A stretch of DNA of 41,610 nucleotides. Origin: Candidatus Poribacteria bacterium. GTDB taxonomy: Bacteria; Poribacteria; WGA-4E; WGA-3G. Made by a program: the position numbers and the translations under genes. Positions 1 through 6,541 of this stretch are shown in pieces. Below the pieces are notes generated by a model that saw only the letters and a program-made list of their open reading frames with translations, had not been told where the DNA came from and searched no databases. The stretch is taken from NCBI GenBank assembly GCA_012271015.1, contig JAAXHD010000379.1, positions 1-41,610 on the forward strand, read 5' to 3'. How positions within the stretch are numbered: position 1 is the stretch's first letter; the number at the start of each line of letters is the position of its first letter.

Positions 1-314
1 TCCAGTGATACATAGCTGCCCTGTTTCTTTTGTTCCTGGAACCATCTCACCAGCACACGTGCCGCGATCTTGTAGCACCACGACCGAACATGTCTCGGAG
101 ACCGATCCTTCCCATTTTTTAGCGTTTTCAGTGCCGCAAGGAGGGTTTCTTGAACCAAATCTTTTGCCACTTCACTGTTTCCGATTTTCTTTTTGAAAAA
201 CCTGTGAAGCGTATCCCAATATCGTTGGCAGAGTGTGTTTCCTGCTGCTTCGTCGCCTTTCTGGTAACATCGTACGAGATCGGCATCGGTGTAGTCTTCA
301 TAATCGGTCGGCAT
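1..314 (-). CDS. ECF-type RNA polymerase sigma factor, second copy (3' part beyond left edge)
   Basis: This is the first 104 codons of a sigma factor gene read leftwards, starting at the ATG at 314-312; the rest lies outside the window. It is almost identical to the complete gene at 2688-3341, differing at four bases in the coding part. Two of these are silent and two change residues (Gly for Ser at codon 20, Val for Phe at codon 76). The fragment covers sigma region 2, including the D-L-V-Q-E-T core of region 2.2. No stop or frameshift is visible, so the copy may be functional. Its upstream region carries the same promoter module as the other copy. It lies just downstream of the small CGCC protein gene (527-832), so the envelope-protein genes are bracketed by two sigma copies on the same strand. 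Confidence 0.75.
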   Translation of the reverse strand, partial: MPTDYEDYTDADLVRCYQKGDEAAGNTLCQRYWDTLHRFFKKKIGNSEVAKDLVQETLLAALKTLKNGKDRSPRHVRSWCYKIAARVLVRWFQEQKKQGSYVSL

Positions 315-349
315 TCAGAAATCTCGCTTCCTCTCTATTATTAACTATA

Positions 350-378
350 AGTGTAGTTATTGGGGAAAAAGGTAACAA
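350..378 (-). promoter_or_regulatory. Sigma70-like promoter upstream of sigma copy A
   Basis: On the minus strand there is a -35 TTGTTA (373-378), a 17-nt spacer and a -10 TACACT (350-355), about 36 nt before the start codon at 314. The same arrangement recurs at 3377-3405 and 3495-3523. The block is preceded by a conserved TTGGGGCATTGGCTCA stretch that could be an operator. Promoter activity is inferred from spacing and conservation. Confidence 0.5.
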
Positions 379-526
379 AAAAATGAGCCAATGCCCCAAT
401 TATATCATACCCTTGGCAAAGGGTGGGGACAAGTTTTTTTCGGTCCGTGAAGTTGGGGACAGCCCCCGTGTATCAGGAACATCGAGGCGGAACGCTTTGT
501 TATGGTGAGGCACTGGCACGAGAAGG

Positions 527-832
527 CTATTCCTGTGAGGTTTCCTCAGTCGCCGAGGTATGTTGTGCAGTCTGTCGGCGTTCGCGTGCTTTCCGAATTT
601 GTTCTTGGAGGCGTGCGATACGTTCAGCACAACATCCACAGGCTTTCTTCTTGACAGCGGGGGCGGTCTCTGTGGATGTGGATTTCACCGGTGTCGCAAT
701 TTGTTGCTCAACAGACACCTGCTGTGCCGCCTCCTGCGTCGGGGGTGGTTCGGTTGCGAAACCAATAACACCAGCAATCAAAGCAAGCAAGGCAAGGGTG
801 GCAAGGGTGTAGAGAAGGTTTTTCTTTTTCAT
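527..832 (-). CDS. Small membrane-anchored protein with CGCC motif and coiled coil
   Basis: A 101-residue protein that I do not recognise as a named family. Residues 1-3 are lysine-rich and residues 7-25 form one hydrophobic segment, so it is a type II anchored or exported protein. A Pro/Thr/Ser-rich linker follows, then K-K-K-A-C-G-C-C near residues 61-67, then a highly charged helix (roughly 68-90) suited to a coiled coil. The three clustered cysteines could bind a metal or form disulfides. The ATG follows the TAA of the upstream gene (833-1945) with no gap, so translation is probably coupled. It is the last gene before the second sigma copy. A role in sensing for, or output of, the sigma factor is possible but only inferred from position. 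Confidence 0.6.
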   Translation of the reverse strand: MKKKNLLYTLATLALLALIAGVIGFATEPPPTQEAAQQVSVEQQIATPVKSTSTETAPAVKKKACGCCAERIARLQEQIRKARERRQTAQHTSATEETSQE

Positions 833-1945
833 TTAGTCCTCTCCCTGTGGTTTTGGAAGGAACCGCTCCACTTGCTTTGCAACTTCTGGATCCGAGGCCT
901 GCAGCCGACGGAGGCCTTCTTGAGGTCCATATTGAGTCAAGGTCTTCATGGCACGGCTGAAGCGTTCGGGTGAAAATTGATCGCGAAGTGCTGTCTCTAT
1001 ATCTTCTTTTTTCATCCGTTTGAAATCCGATTGTCCTAATAGAGTCGGACGGTGTATAGTAACGTCTGGAAGCTCGTTTGTGTCCTCTGGAACGTTGCCT
1101 TTTTCGCCCCCTGTGAAAAGTCCTTGCGGATTTCGTATAGAATCCGATGTGCTGATACTTGAGGGATCTGCGGACGGCTTTTCAGAAGTTGAAACGGCTT
1201 CTGTCGCAGGCGGCCCGAATACTTCAGTTGACTGCATCGCGCGGGTTTTTACATCCTTTAGCCAATATATGGCCTCATCGAGATTCATATCACGTAGAGA
1301 AAAGTTAGATCCAAAATGTGCAGAATACCAAGCTGATGTCCGTTCATCTTCCATAAATTTATCAAATACCTCACTGTTATATCCGCCACTTTCAACAATG
1401 AGAGCCGTTAGTTTTTGGCGCATTTCTGGCTCATAATCCGAAGGGTCCCCTATAGGAAAGTGTTTGCGGAACGGCTGCAGCATTAGATCCCGAGAAATCG
1501 GCAATCCTTTATCTGCTAAGAAATTTATCATATCATTGAAAGTCGCTCCGTTATTTATATAGTCAAGAAATGCTTCAGATTCTATAATATCATAAAATCT
1601 TTTTACCTCTGGCTTCTCGAGATTCTCATACGTTTGCCAGCCCTTTTGTCGATCTATTATCACTTTAAGTCTTGCTGCTACGTTACGTGGATGTGAAATG
1701 GGTAAATTTGGATCTGTCACATCCGCAAGAGTTATTTCATTATCACCATCCTTGTCTACAAAATCAGGTAGACTCGCTTCTGTTTTCTGATACGTGGAAG
1801 CCGTACCACTTGCTGATTTTGGCACCGTAGTCCGATAGATAGTCTTGACTTCTGGAGTATCTGGTGTTGACAATTTCCATAGGGCAAAAATGATCGCGAC
1901 ACTCACAGTAATGAGAAATGGATACAAAATACGTTTTTTATTCAT
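833..1945 (-). CDS. Membrane-anchored protein with an EF-hand loop
   Basis: A 370-residue protein. I chose the ATG at 1945 because it has GAGGG just upstream and begins with basic residues plus a membrane segment (residues 5-23). An in-frame ATG ten codons earlier is also possible. After the anchor, residues 64-75 read D-K-D-G-D-N-E-I-T-L-A-D, a good calcium-binding EF-hand/dockerin-like loop. The remainder is acidic and helical, with a Ser/Thr/Pro-rich stretch around residues 245-280, and has no family I recognise. The single N-terminal anchor implies a periplasmic or extracytoplasmic body. The gene abuts the CGCC protein gene (stop TAA directly followed by ATG) and lies downstream of a Cys-rich small protein and a sigma factor on the same strand. 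The set may be one transcription unit concerned with envelope state. Confidence 0.65.
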   Translation of the reverse strand: MNKKRILYPFLITVSVAIIFALWKLSTPDTPEVKTIYRTTVPKSASGTASTYQKTEASLPDFVDKDGDNEITLADVTDPNLPISHPRNVAARLKVIIDRQKGWQTYENLEKPEVKRFYDIIESEAFLDYINNGATFNDMINFLADKGLPISRDLMLQPFRKHFPIGDPSDYEPEMRQKLTALIVESGGYNSEVFDKFMEDERTSAWYSAHFGSNFSLRDMNLDEAIYWLKDVKTRAMQSTEVFGPPATEAVSTSEKPSADPSSISTSDSIRNPQGLFTGGEKGNVPEDTNELPDVTIHRPTLLGQSDFKRMKKEDIETALRDQFSPERFSRAMKTLTQYGPQEGLRRLQASDPEVAKQVERFLPKPQGED

Positions 1946-2110
1946 TTTTCCCTCTGTTTGAGAAACGTTGTCCATCTGGCCCCGTCCTGTGGAATTAGCC
2001 TACGAACTAAGATGGAATGGACAGGCACCCGAGTGATACAAATCGCAATAAACGACACTCGTTCGAAGACACATGCACTGTGTCACACCCGTCCGAAACG
2101 TGGGAGATCT

Positions 2111-2389
2111 CTAATGTTCCGCATTGATATCATGTGCACAAATGCTCTCAGCATTGGCACACGCGGATCCCATAAATTGCCATGCAACATCACATGCGTC
2201 TGGATCATAGACCTCACCGCTGTAACAATAATACATGACGGACGTATAGGCTGCCGAGCAGAAGAGCGATGCAGCTTCACATTCTAAGGTATTATCGTGT
2301 GCCTCCGTCGTCAGGACAAATAGACTTACAGTCGTGAACACAGCGAGGATACAAACAATCGCAATCATTTGAAGGGTTGAAAATTTCAT
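2111..2389 (-). CDS. Small secreted cysteine-rich protein
   Basis: A 92-residue protein with a hydrophobic N-terminal segment (about residues 7-28). It ends near T-E-A-H, giving a plausible signal peptide. The mature part has seven cysteines (in L-E-C-E, L-F-C-S, Y-Y-C-Y, D-A-C-D, S-A-C-A and S-I-C-A contexts) in a short acidic, tyrosine-containing chain, which suggests a disulfide-stabilised exported peptide. A purine-rich AAAGGAAAA precedes the ATG at the expected distance. It sits between the sigma factor gene and the EF-hand anchored protein gene on the same strand. I do not recognise a family. Codon structure and the signal peptide make a real gene likely. Confidence 0.6.
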   Translation of the reverse strand: MKFSTLQMIAIVCILAVFTTVSLFVLTTEAHDNTLECEAASLFCSAAYTSVMYYCYSGEVYDPDACDVAWQFMGSACANAESICAHDINAEH

Positions 2390-2551
2390 TCGTATTTTCC
2401 TTTATTTTTCGGGGATTGCTCTGGGAAGGCAAATATGAAAGATGTTTTGCGTTCTCTGGCAATCCTTTCGGGTTATCGCATACTGGTTTTCCTTTATACC
2501 CACATTATGATACAATAGAAAACCAGCACTGTCATAAGACTCTAAAACTCA

Positions 2552-2623
2552 CTATGGCAGTGCCACGGCATCGGTGTCACAACCACCGGTGCCGCACCTC
2601 TGAAAAATATCGGAGACTGCCAT
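2552..2623 (-). other. Nested inverted repeat with an embedded 23-codon ORF
   Basis: The outer arms 2554-2561 and 2616-2623 are perfect 8-bp complements (ATGGCAGT/ACTGCCAT). The inner arms 2566-2576 and 2584-2594 form an 11-bp stem with one mismatch and a 7-nt loop. No T-run follows on either strand, so it is not a simple terminator. On the minus strand the same bases encode a 23-residue ORF (ATG at 2623, TAG at 2554-2552) with an R-C-G-T-G-G-C core. It lacks a clear ribosome binding site. The element lies between the sigma gene and the Cys-rich gene and could be an mRNA processing or regulatory structure. Confidence 0.4.
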
Positions 2624-2687
2624 CCCAAAAACTATTTCGTCATACGCTATCAAAACAGACGAAAATAGCCAATAACGCTCTATCCAA

Positions 2688-3341
2688 TCAATCACCCCCT
2701 TCCATTAACAAACGATACGTTTCAGGATAGTGCTTCTTTAACCACTCCTTGAACGCAACGACCGTCCGATGATACTGGACTTTTGCTGCCCCAGTCTTGA
2801 TACCCACAACCTCTCCAATCTGTCTGAACGTCAGCGTGCCCTCCAGCCGCAAACGGAATATCTTTAATTCTCTGCCACGCAGCGTCCCCTCAAAACGGCG
2901 GCGAATGCCACCCAATTCCGCGTCTATTATTTCATGTTCCGGGTGATCCCCCACCGAAGCCAGAAACACTTCTGAAAAAAGGATTTGTTCCGATGCGTCT
3001 GCTATACCGGCATCCGCGATAACGTCCTCCAGTGATACATAGCTGCCCTGTTTCTTTTGTTCCTGGAACCATCTCACCAGCACACGTGCCGCGATCTTGT
3101 AGCACCACGACCGAAAATGTCTCGGAGACCGATCCTTCCCATTTTTTAGCGTTTTCAGTGCCGCAAGGAGGGTTTCTTGAACCAAGTCTTTCGCCACTTC
3201 ACTGTTTCCGATTTTCTTTTTGAAAAACCTGTGAAGCGTATCCCAATATCGTTGGCAGAGTGTGTTTCCTGCTGCTTCGTCGCTTTTCTGGTAACATCGT
3301 ACGAGATCGGCATCGGTGTAGTCTTCATAATCGGTCGGCAT
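2688..3341 (-). CDS. ECF-type RNA polymerase sigma factor
   Basis: A 217-residue protein with the two-domain layout of sigma70-family ECF factors. Region 2 is at about residues 10-95 (A-D-L-V-R-C-Y-Q, K-D-L-V-Q-E-T in 2.2, aromatic/basic R-H-F-R-S-W-C-Y in 2.3-2.4). An acidic linker follows. Region 4 is at about residues 150-205, with a helix-turn-helix (L-T-F-R-Q-I-G-E-V-V-G-I-K-T-G-A-A-K-V). It would direct RNA polymerase to a specific promoter set. The ATG at 3341 is preceded by GAGGAAG. Three promoter-like modules lie upstream (one partly duplicated), so dosage or autoregulation may matter. Downstream on the same strand are three envelope-type small proteins. No typical zinc-binding anti-sigma domain is visible, so any partner would have to be one of these. 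Confidence 0.85.
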   Translation of the reverse strand: MPTDYEDYTDADLVRCYQKSDEAAGNTLCQRYWDTLHRFFKKKIGNSEVAKDLVQETLLAALKTLKNGKDRSPRHFRSWCYKIAARVLVRWFQEQKKQGSYVSLEDVIADAGIADASEQILFSEVFLASVGDHPEHEIIDAELGGIRRRFEGTLRGRELKIFRLRLEGTLTFRQIGEVVGIKTGAAKVQYHRTVVAFKEWLKKHYPETYRLLMEGGD

Positions 3342-3445
3342 TCAGAAATCTCGCTTCCTCTCTATTATTAACTATAAGTGTAGTTATTGGAGAAAAAGGT
3401 AACAAAAAAATGAGCCAATGCCCCAATTATATCATACCCTTGGCA
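3028..3445. repeat. Segmental duplication, copy B
   Basis: This is the partner of 1-418, with only five substitutions and no indel. It spans codons 1-104 of the complete sigma gene and about 100 bp of its upstream region. Similarity ends after 3445, where copy A continues into a GGGGACA-containing stretch and copy B into a third promoter-like module. Confidence 0.93.
3377..3405 (-). promoter_or_regulatory. Sigma70-like promoter upstream of sigma copy B
   Basis: Minus strand -35 TTGTTA (3400-3405), a 17-nt spacer and -10 TACACT (3377-3382), about 36 nt before the ATG at 3341. It is identical to the copy A promoter except for one spacer base. Confidence 0.5.
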
Positions 3446-3480
3446 GAGGTGAAACAAAAAACCGTCCCGGCGTTTTGTGT

Positions 3481-3543
3481 CTCTATTCATTATAAGTGTA
3501 GTTATTGGGGAAAAAGGTAACAAAAAATGAGCCAATGCCCCAA
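3481..3543 (-). repeat. Third copy of the promoter module (partial)
   Basis: About 60 bp repeat the sequence found at about 332-397 and 3359-3424. This includes the -35 TTGTTA (3518-3523), the 17-nt spacer, the -10 TACACT (3495-3500) and the TTGGGGCATTGGCTCA block, but no sigma coding sequence. It lies about 120 bp upstream of the copy B promoter, so the sigma gene has tandem, nearly identical promoters. The rest of 3544-3684 shows no gene. Confidence 0.65.
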
Positions 3544-3684
3544 CAGCGAACACACAGAAACCCGCGAAATCTATGGAAACCTGAAGTTCTCTGTAGCCGC
3601 TTGACCCACGTTCCCTAAAAAGTGCATCCGAAAATTTGTATAAACGGTAGAATTGAAATGTCCTAAGGCATTCGGCAAAGGAAA

Positions 3685-3713
3685 TTGACAAACGTCCGAT
3701 AATGTGCTAAACT
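3685..3713 (+). promoter_or_regulatory. Sigma70-type promoter for thiO
   Basis: A perfect -35 TTGACA (3685-3690), a 17-nt spacer and -10 TAAACT (3708-3713), about 45 nt before the thiO start. It is the best sigma70 match I noted in the window. Confidence 0.6.
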
Positions 3714-3757
3714 ATTCTTAAGTTGTTGTTTGATTCTCTGGTAAAGTGGAGGAGAAC

Positions 3758-4876
3758 TTGAGCCGAAATCATGCCGACGTTATCATTATCGGTGCGGGGA
3801 TTATCGGATGTAATATCGCTTACGATCTCGCCAAACGAAACGTGAAATCGTTAGTGATTGACAGAGCATCCGCGGTTGGTACAGAAGCTTCATGGGCAGG
3901 TGCGGGAATTTTAACCTCACACGCCTCAACAAATGAGCCGTATCCAACGTTATGCCGAGCGAGCCTTGCACTCTATCCGGCGTTAGCAGAAGAACTCCGA
4001 GCAGAGACGCAGATAGATATTGAGTTGATTCAATCCGGGACACTGTCGGTATTCTTCAATTCTGCTGAAGCGGCAGGATTAATCGGTCTCGCAGATCGGC
4101 GCGTGAAGCGCGGCTTCTCAGCGGAAGTCTTAACTGCGGAACAAGCATGGCAGTTGGAGCCTGCGCTCTCAAAATCTATCGCCGGTGCTGTCCTGTTTCC
4201 TGAAGATGCGCAAGTCCGCAATCCGAAGATGGTGACGGCACTTGCCAAGGCAGCAGCAAAACTGGGGGCACAATTCCAAGTCGGCAATCCTGTCACCGAT
4301 TTCATCGGCGTGAGAGCGGACGATGGGGAACACGTTGTAGGTGTCGTCGTGAACGGTGAAACCTATTACGCCGATAGGTTTGTGATTGCCGCAGGATGCT
4401 GGACAGGAACGCTTACTGCTCAACTTGATGTTCCGATTCACGTTGAACCTGCGAAAGGACAGATCGTCCTCGTTGAAGCGATGCCGCCCCTTTTCGAGCG
4501 AACTATTGATGGACTCGGCATCTACATCGTTCCGAGAGCAGATGGCAAAATCCTACTCGGAGCGACGGTCGAGTTTGTCGGCTATGACAAGACCGCAACC
4601 GTGGAGGGTGCCAAGCAGATGATTGACGCAGGAATCGCCATCGCGCCTCAACTCGCGCAGAGTACTTTCGTACAAACATGGGTCGGTTTACGTCCCTACG
4701 CCAAAAAGGGACCGCTTCTGGGGTATTTGCCCGGGTACGATAACGTCGTTTTAGCATCGGGGCATTTCAAAAACGGTATTCTTCTCGCGCCGATCACAGG
4801 ACAACTCATCGCTGAACTGATCACTACAAGACAGACAGCGTTGTCCTTGGAACCCTTTCAACCAACGGGGGTGTAA
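3758..4876 (+). CDS. thiO: Glycine oxidase ThiO-type FAD-dependent oxidoreductase
   Basis: A 372-residue DAO-family flavoenzyme. ThiO oxidises glycine to iminoglycine (dehydroglycine) for the thiazole half of thiamine. The dinucleotide-binding motif I-I-I-G-A-G-I-I-G-C lies at the N-terminus (about residues 9-18). It is followed by the E-A-S-W-A-G-A-G-I-L segment characteristic of glycine oxidases. Near the C-terminus are W-V-G-L-R-P and A-S-G-H-F-K-N-G-I-L-L-A-P, the conserved flavin/substrate site. I chose the TTG at 3758 because GGAGGA lies 4 nt upstream; a GTG at 3746 would add four residues but has no ribosome binding site. No other thiamine genes are adjacent, so a general amino-acid oxidase role cannot be excluded. 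It has its own promoter at 3685-3713. Confidence 0.87.
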   Translation: MSRNHADVIIIGAGIIGCNIAYDLAKRNVKSLVIDRASAVGTEASWAGAGILTSHASTNEPYPTLCRASLALYPALAEELRAETQIDIELIQSGTLSVFFNSAEAAGLIGLADRRVKRGFSAEVLTAEQAWQLEPALSKSIAGAVLFPEDAQVRNPKMVTALAKAAAKLGAQFQVGNPVTDFIGVRADDGEHVVGVVVNGETYYADRFVIAAGCWTGTLTAQLDVPIHVEPAKGQIVLVEAMPPLFERTIDGLGIYIVPRADGKILLGATVEFVGYDKTATVEGAKQMIDAGIAIAPQLAQSTFVQTWVGLRPYAKKGPLLGYLPGYDNVVLASGHFKNGILLAPITGQLIAELITTRQTALSLEPFQPTGV

Positions 4877-4933
4877 TGAACTATTTTTCTCCGTTTTGGA
4901 AGCCCAATTTAAAGGCATGAAATATTTTTTGAT

Positions 4934-4979
4934 TTTAAATGAATTGTTTCAAAATATATGGGTTTAACTTTAAATGAAT
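4934..4979 (+). repeat. Pair of 11-bp direct repeats in an AT-rich leader
   Basis: TTTAAATGAAT occurs at 4934-4944 and again at 4969-4979, 35 bp apart, in the AT-rich stretch between thiO and the next reading frame. They lie on a similar helical face roughly three turns apart and could be activator sites for the downstream sigma operon. This is weak evidence. Confidence 0.3.
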
Positions 4980-5053
4980 CTTTTTAATGATCGAAAAAGG
5001 GGTATAAAACACTACCCCTCTCTGACGAAAAAACTTAGAAAGGAGTTTTCAAA

Positions 5054-5278
5054 ATGCGTCAGTACGTTTTGTGTTTAACGGAGGCAACGCCTCACGCCGG
5101 AGATGGGCGTGACAATTCTTTGGGGGATTGGATCTCCCGGAAGACACAGGCATCTAAGATTGCCAATGCATGTCGTTATTGGACGAAGACCCGATTATGG
5201 AGAAGGCACAGACCGAGGAGTGAACAAGCAGGCATCCTCCGTTACGGAACGGAAGGGGGATTGCACGTCTTCGCTTGA
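5054..5278 (+). CDS. Possible 74-residue leader protein upstream of an ECF sigma gene
   Basis: An open frame starting at an ATG with a strong AAAGGAG ribosome site 8 nt upstream (5039-5045). It encodes a basic, Trp/Arg-rich 74-residue peptide of no family I know. It ends with TGA at 5276-5278, four bases before a hairpin (5283-5298) that contains the ribosome binding site of the following sigma gene. The nucleotide sequence itself is rich in local hairpins, for example 5083-5095 region GAGGC/GCCTC and CCGTT/AACGG near 5238-5251. The region may therefore be mainly a structured 5' leader. The strong ribosome site and stop position suggest a translated leader that couples to the sigma gene. Whether the peptide itself matters is unknown. 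Confidence 0.35.
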   Translation: MRQYVLCLTEATPHAGDGRDNSLGDWISRKTQASKIANACRYWTKTRLWRRHRPRSEQAGILRYGTEGGLHVFA

Positions 5279-5282
5279 GAAA

Positions 5283-5298
5283 CTCCTCTTTTGAGGAG
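5283..5298 (+). promoter_or_regulatory. Hairpin sequestering the sigma gene Shine-Dalgarno
   Basis: CTCCTC (5283-5288), a TTTT loop and GAGGAG (5293-5298) form a perfect 6-bp stem. GAGGAG is the ribosome binding site, 6 nt before the ATG at 5305, so initiation would be masked when the hairpin forms. A ribosome terminating at the TGA at 5276-5278 would cover and melt it. Confidence 0.5.
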
Positions 5299-5304
5299 AC
5301 AAGC

Positions 5305-5895
5305 ATGTTACACACTGACGAACAGTTGATGCTCTCTGTGAAGGATGGAGACAGAGATGCATTCCGAATTTTAACCGAGCGCCACTATACAAACACTTTA
5401 AATTTTATCTATCGATTTGTCAAAAACCGGACCCTCGCGGAAGACCTCTGTCAGGAGACGTTCCTACGGGTGTGGCGGTGTGTACCAACGTATCGCCCCA
5501 TTGCGAAATTTAGAACGTTCCTTTATCACATCGCCAAGAACGTATGTTTAAAACAGTTGGCGAAGGATCAGAGAGCACCGCAGATCGAATCTTTGGATGC
5601 ACCCTATAACGATGAAGATGAAAACTCTCACCCCATTGCGGTTGCTATCGCAGACACCGACTACTCTCCAGAGGCGTTACTTATCGCCAAAGAGACTTAC
5701 GAGGCAATTCAGGCGGCAATCAGCAAACTGTCGCAAGAACATCAATTAGTGTTTCGGTTGACAGAAGTTCAAGGATTGTCTTATCAGGAAGTTGCCGAGA
5801 TCGTTCAATGTCCGATTGGTACTGTTGCCTCACGTAAAAACGCTGCGATTCGACAACTCCGGAAATTTTTGGCACCCTACAGGACCAGCTTATGA
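5305..5895 (+). CDS. ECF RNA polymerase sigma factor (RpoE-like)
   Basis: A 196-residue ECF sigma factor. Region 2 is at about residues 10-80, with D-R-D-A-F-R-I-L-T-E-R-H-Y at its start, A-E-D-L-C-Q-E-T-F-L-R-V-W in 2.2 and F-R-T-F-L-Y-H-I-A-K-N in 2.4. An acidic linker is at about residues 98-125. Region 4 is at about residues 135-190, with L-S-Y-Q-E-V-A-E-I-V-Q-C-P-I-G-T-V-A-S-R as the helix-turn-helix. It is unrelated at high identity to the sigma at 2688. I chose the ATG at 5305 because GAGGAG sits 6 nt upstream; this site lies in a hairpin, suggesting translational control. A strong terminator follows, so the leader frame and sigma form a self-contained unit with no adjacent anti-sigma gene. 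Confidence 0.9.
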   Translation: MLHTDEQLMLSVKDGDRDAFRILTERHYTNTLNFIYRFVKNRTLAEDLCQETFLRVWRCVPTYRPIAKFRTFLYHIAKNVCLKQLAKDQRAPQIESLDAPYNDEDENSHPIAVAIADTDYSPEALLIAKETYEAIQAAISKLSQEHQLVFRLTEVQGLSYQEVAEIVQCPIGTVASRKNAAIRQLRKFLAPYRTSL

Positions 5896-5933
5896 TATAC
5901 AGGTTCTTAGGATTAAATATATAAACCCCCTTG

Positions 5934-5972
5934 GCACTCTGGCGTCCGACATCACGTCAGAGTGCTTTTTTT
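5934..5972 (+). terminator. Rho-independent terminator after the sigma gene
   Basis: Arms 5934-5945 and 5954-5965 form a 12-bp stem (one G-T pair) with an 8-nt loop, followed directly by seven T residues (5966-5972). It ends the sigma transcript 39 nt after its stop. Confidence 0.88.
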
Positions 5973-6039
5973 CGAGGAGCCTCCACGGATGTGTTAACAA
6001 TCATACTCGCAGATTAGGGAATTTCCCGAGGAAATCTGA

Positions 6040-6429
6040 ATGAAACCACATATTACTATCATCACACTCGGTGTCGCAGACCTGCAACGCTCCATTAATT
6101 TTTACCAAAAGGGGTTAGGATTACCTCGGAAGGACGAATCGGAGAGCATCGCATTTTTTGAAATGGGTGGAACGATGCTCGCGCTCTATCCGAGAGACGA
6201 ACTCGCTGAAAATATTACAATCTCACCTGCAGGCACAGGCTTTCAAGGATTTACACTCGCACATAACGTCGCTTCCCCAGAAGAGGTGGATTCGACTTTA
6301 GCGGAGGCGGTCGCGGCAGGAGCCGAACTTGTTAAACCTGGACAGGAAGCATCTTGGGGTGGCTACTCAGGCTATTTCAAGGACCCTGACGGTTTCTATT
6401 GGGAGGTCGCACACAACCCGTTTATGTGA
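6040..6429 (+). CDS. VOC family (glyoxalase/bleomycin-resistance-like) protein
   Basis: A 129-residue single-unit vicinal oxygen chelate protein with two beta-alpha-beta-beta-beta modules. The first runs from the N-terminal I-T-I-I-T-L-G-V-A-D-L-Q-R-S-I-N-F-Y-Q segment. The second ends in the typical G-Y-S-G-Y-F-K-D-P-D-G-F-Y-W-E-V-A motif, whose Glu is a usual metal ligand. Length is normal for a dimeric VOC protein. GAGGAAATCTGA precedes the ATG. The substrate cannot be read from sequence; lyase, dioxygenase and binding-protein roles all occur in this fold. It follows a terminator and precedes a dehalogenase-like gene in the same direction. Confidence 0.85.
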   Translation: MKPHITIITLGVADLQRSINFYQKGLGLPRKDESESIAFFEMGGTMLALYPRDELAENITISPAGTGFQGFTLAHNVASPEEVDSTLAEAVAAGAELVKPGQEASWGGYSGYFKDPDGFYWEVAHNPFM

Positions 6430-6541
6430 CACAATTCAATGGACAATTGTGATGAAATGGTATATGATATGCCTTTAGACAGAACAGAAATAGTCGCTCC
6501 CCTCTTAGTACATCTCGGACAACAGAAAGGAACGTAACACA

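Larger units (their letters stand above)
1..418. repeat. Segmental duplication, copy A (sigma gene 5' part plus upstream region)
   Basis: Positions 1-418 align without gaps to 3028-3445 (offset 3027) with only five substitutions, at 89, 159, 165, 257 and 364. That is about 99% identity. Similarity stops abruptly after position 418, inside the region upstream of the sigma promoter. The left boundary is outside the window, so the true repeat is longer. Confidence 0.93.

Noticed and set aside
430..470. Direct repeats of G-x-GGGGACA near 423-432 and 453-462 as a phage or IS end
   Set aside because: Only two short copies, no adjoining transposase and no target duplication are visible.
400..639. 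A 79-codon minus-strand frame upstream of sigma copy A
   Set aside because: It overlaps the better supported CGCC protein gene in another frame, runs into repeat DNA, and has low-complexity basic composition.
3368..3691. A 107-codon minus-strand frame containing two similar G-A-L-A-H-F segments
   Set aside because: The internal similarity is only the translated promoter repeat (copies B and C). It has no ribosome site and no family resemblance.
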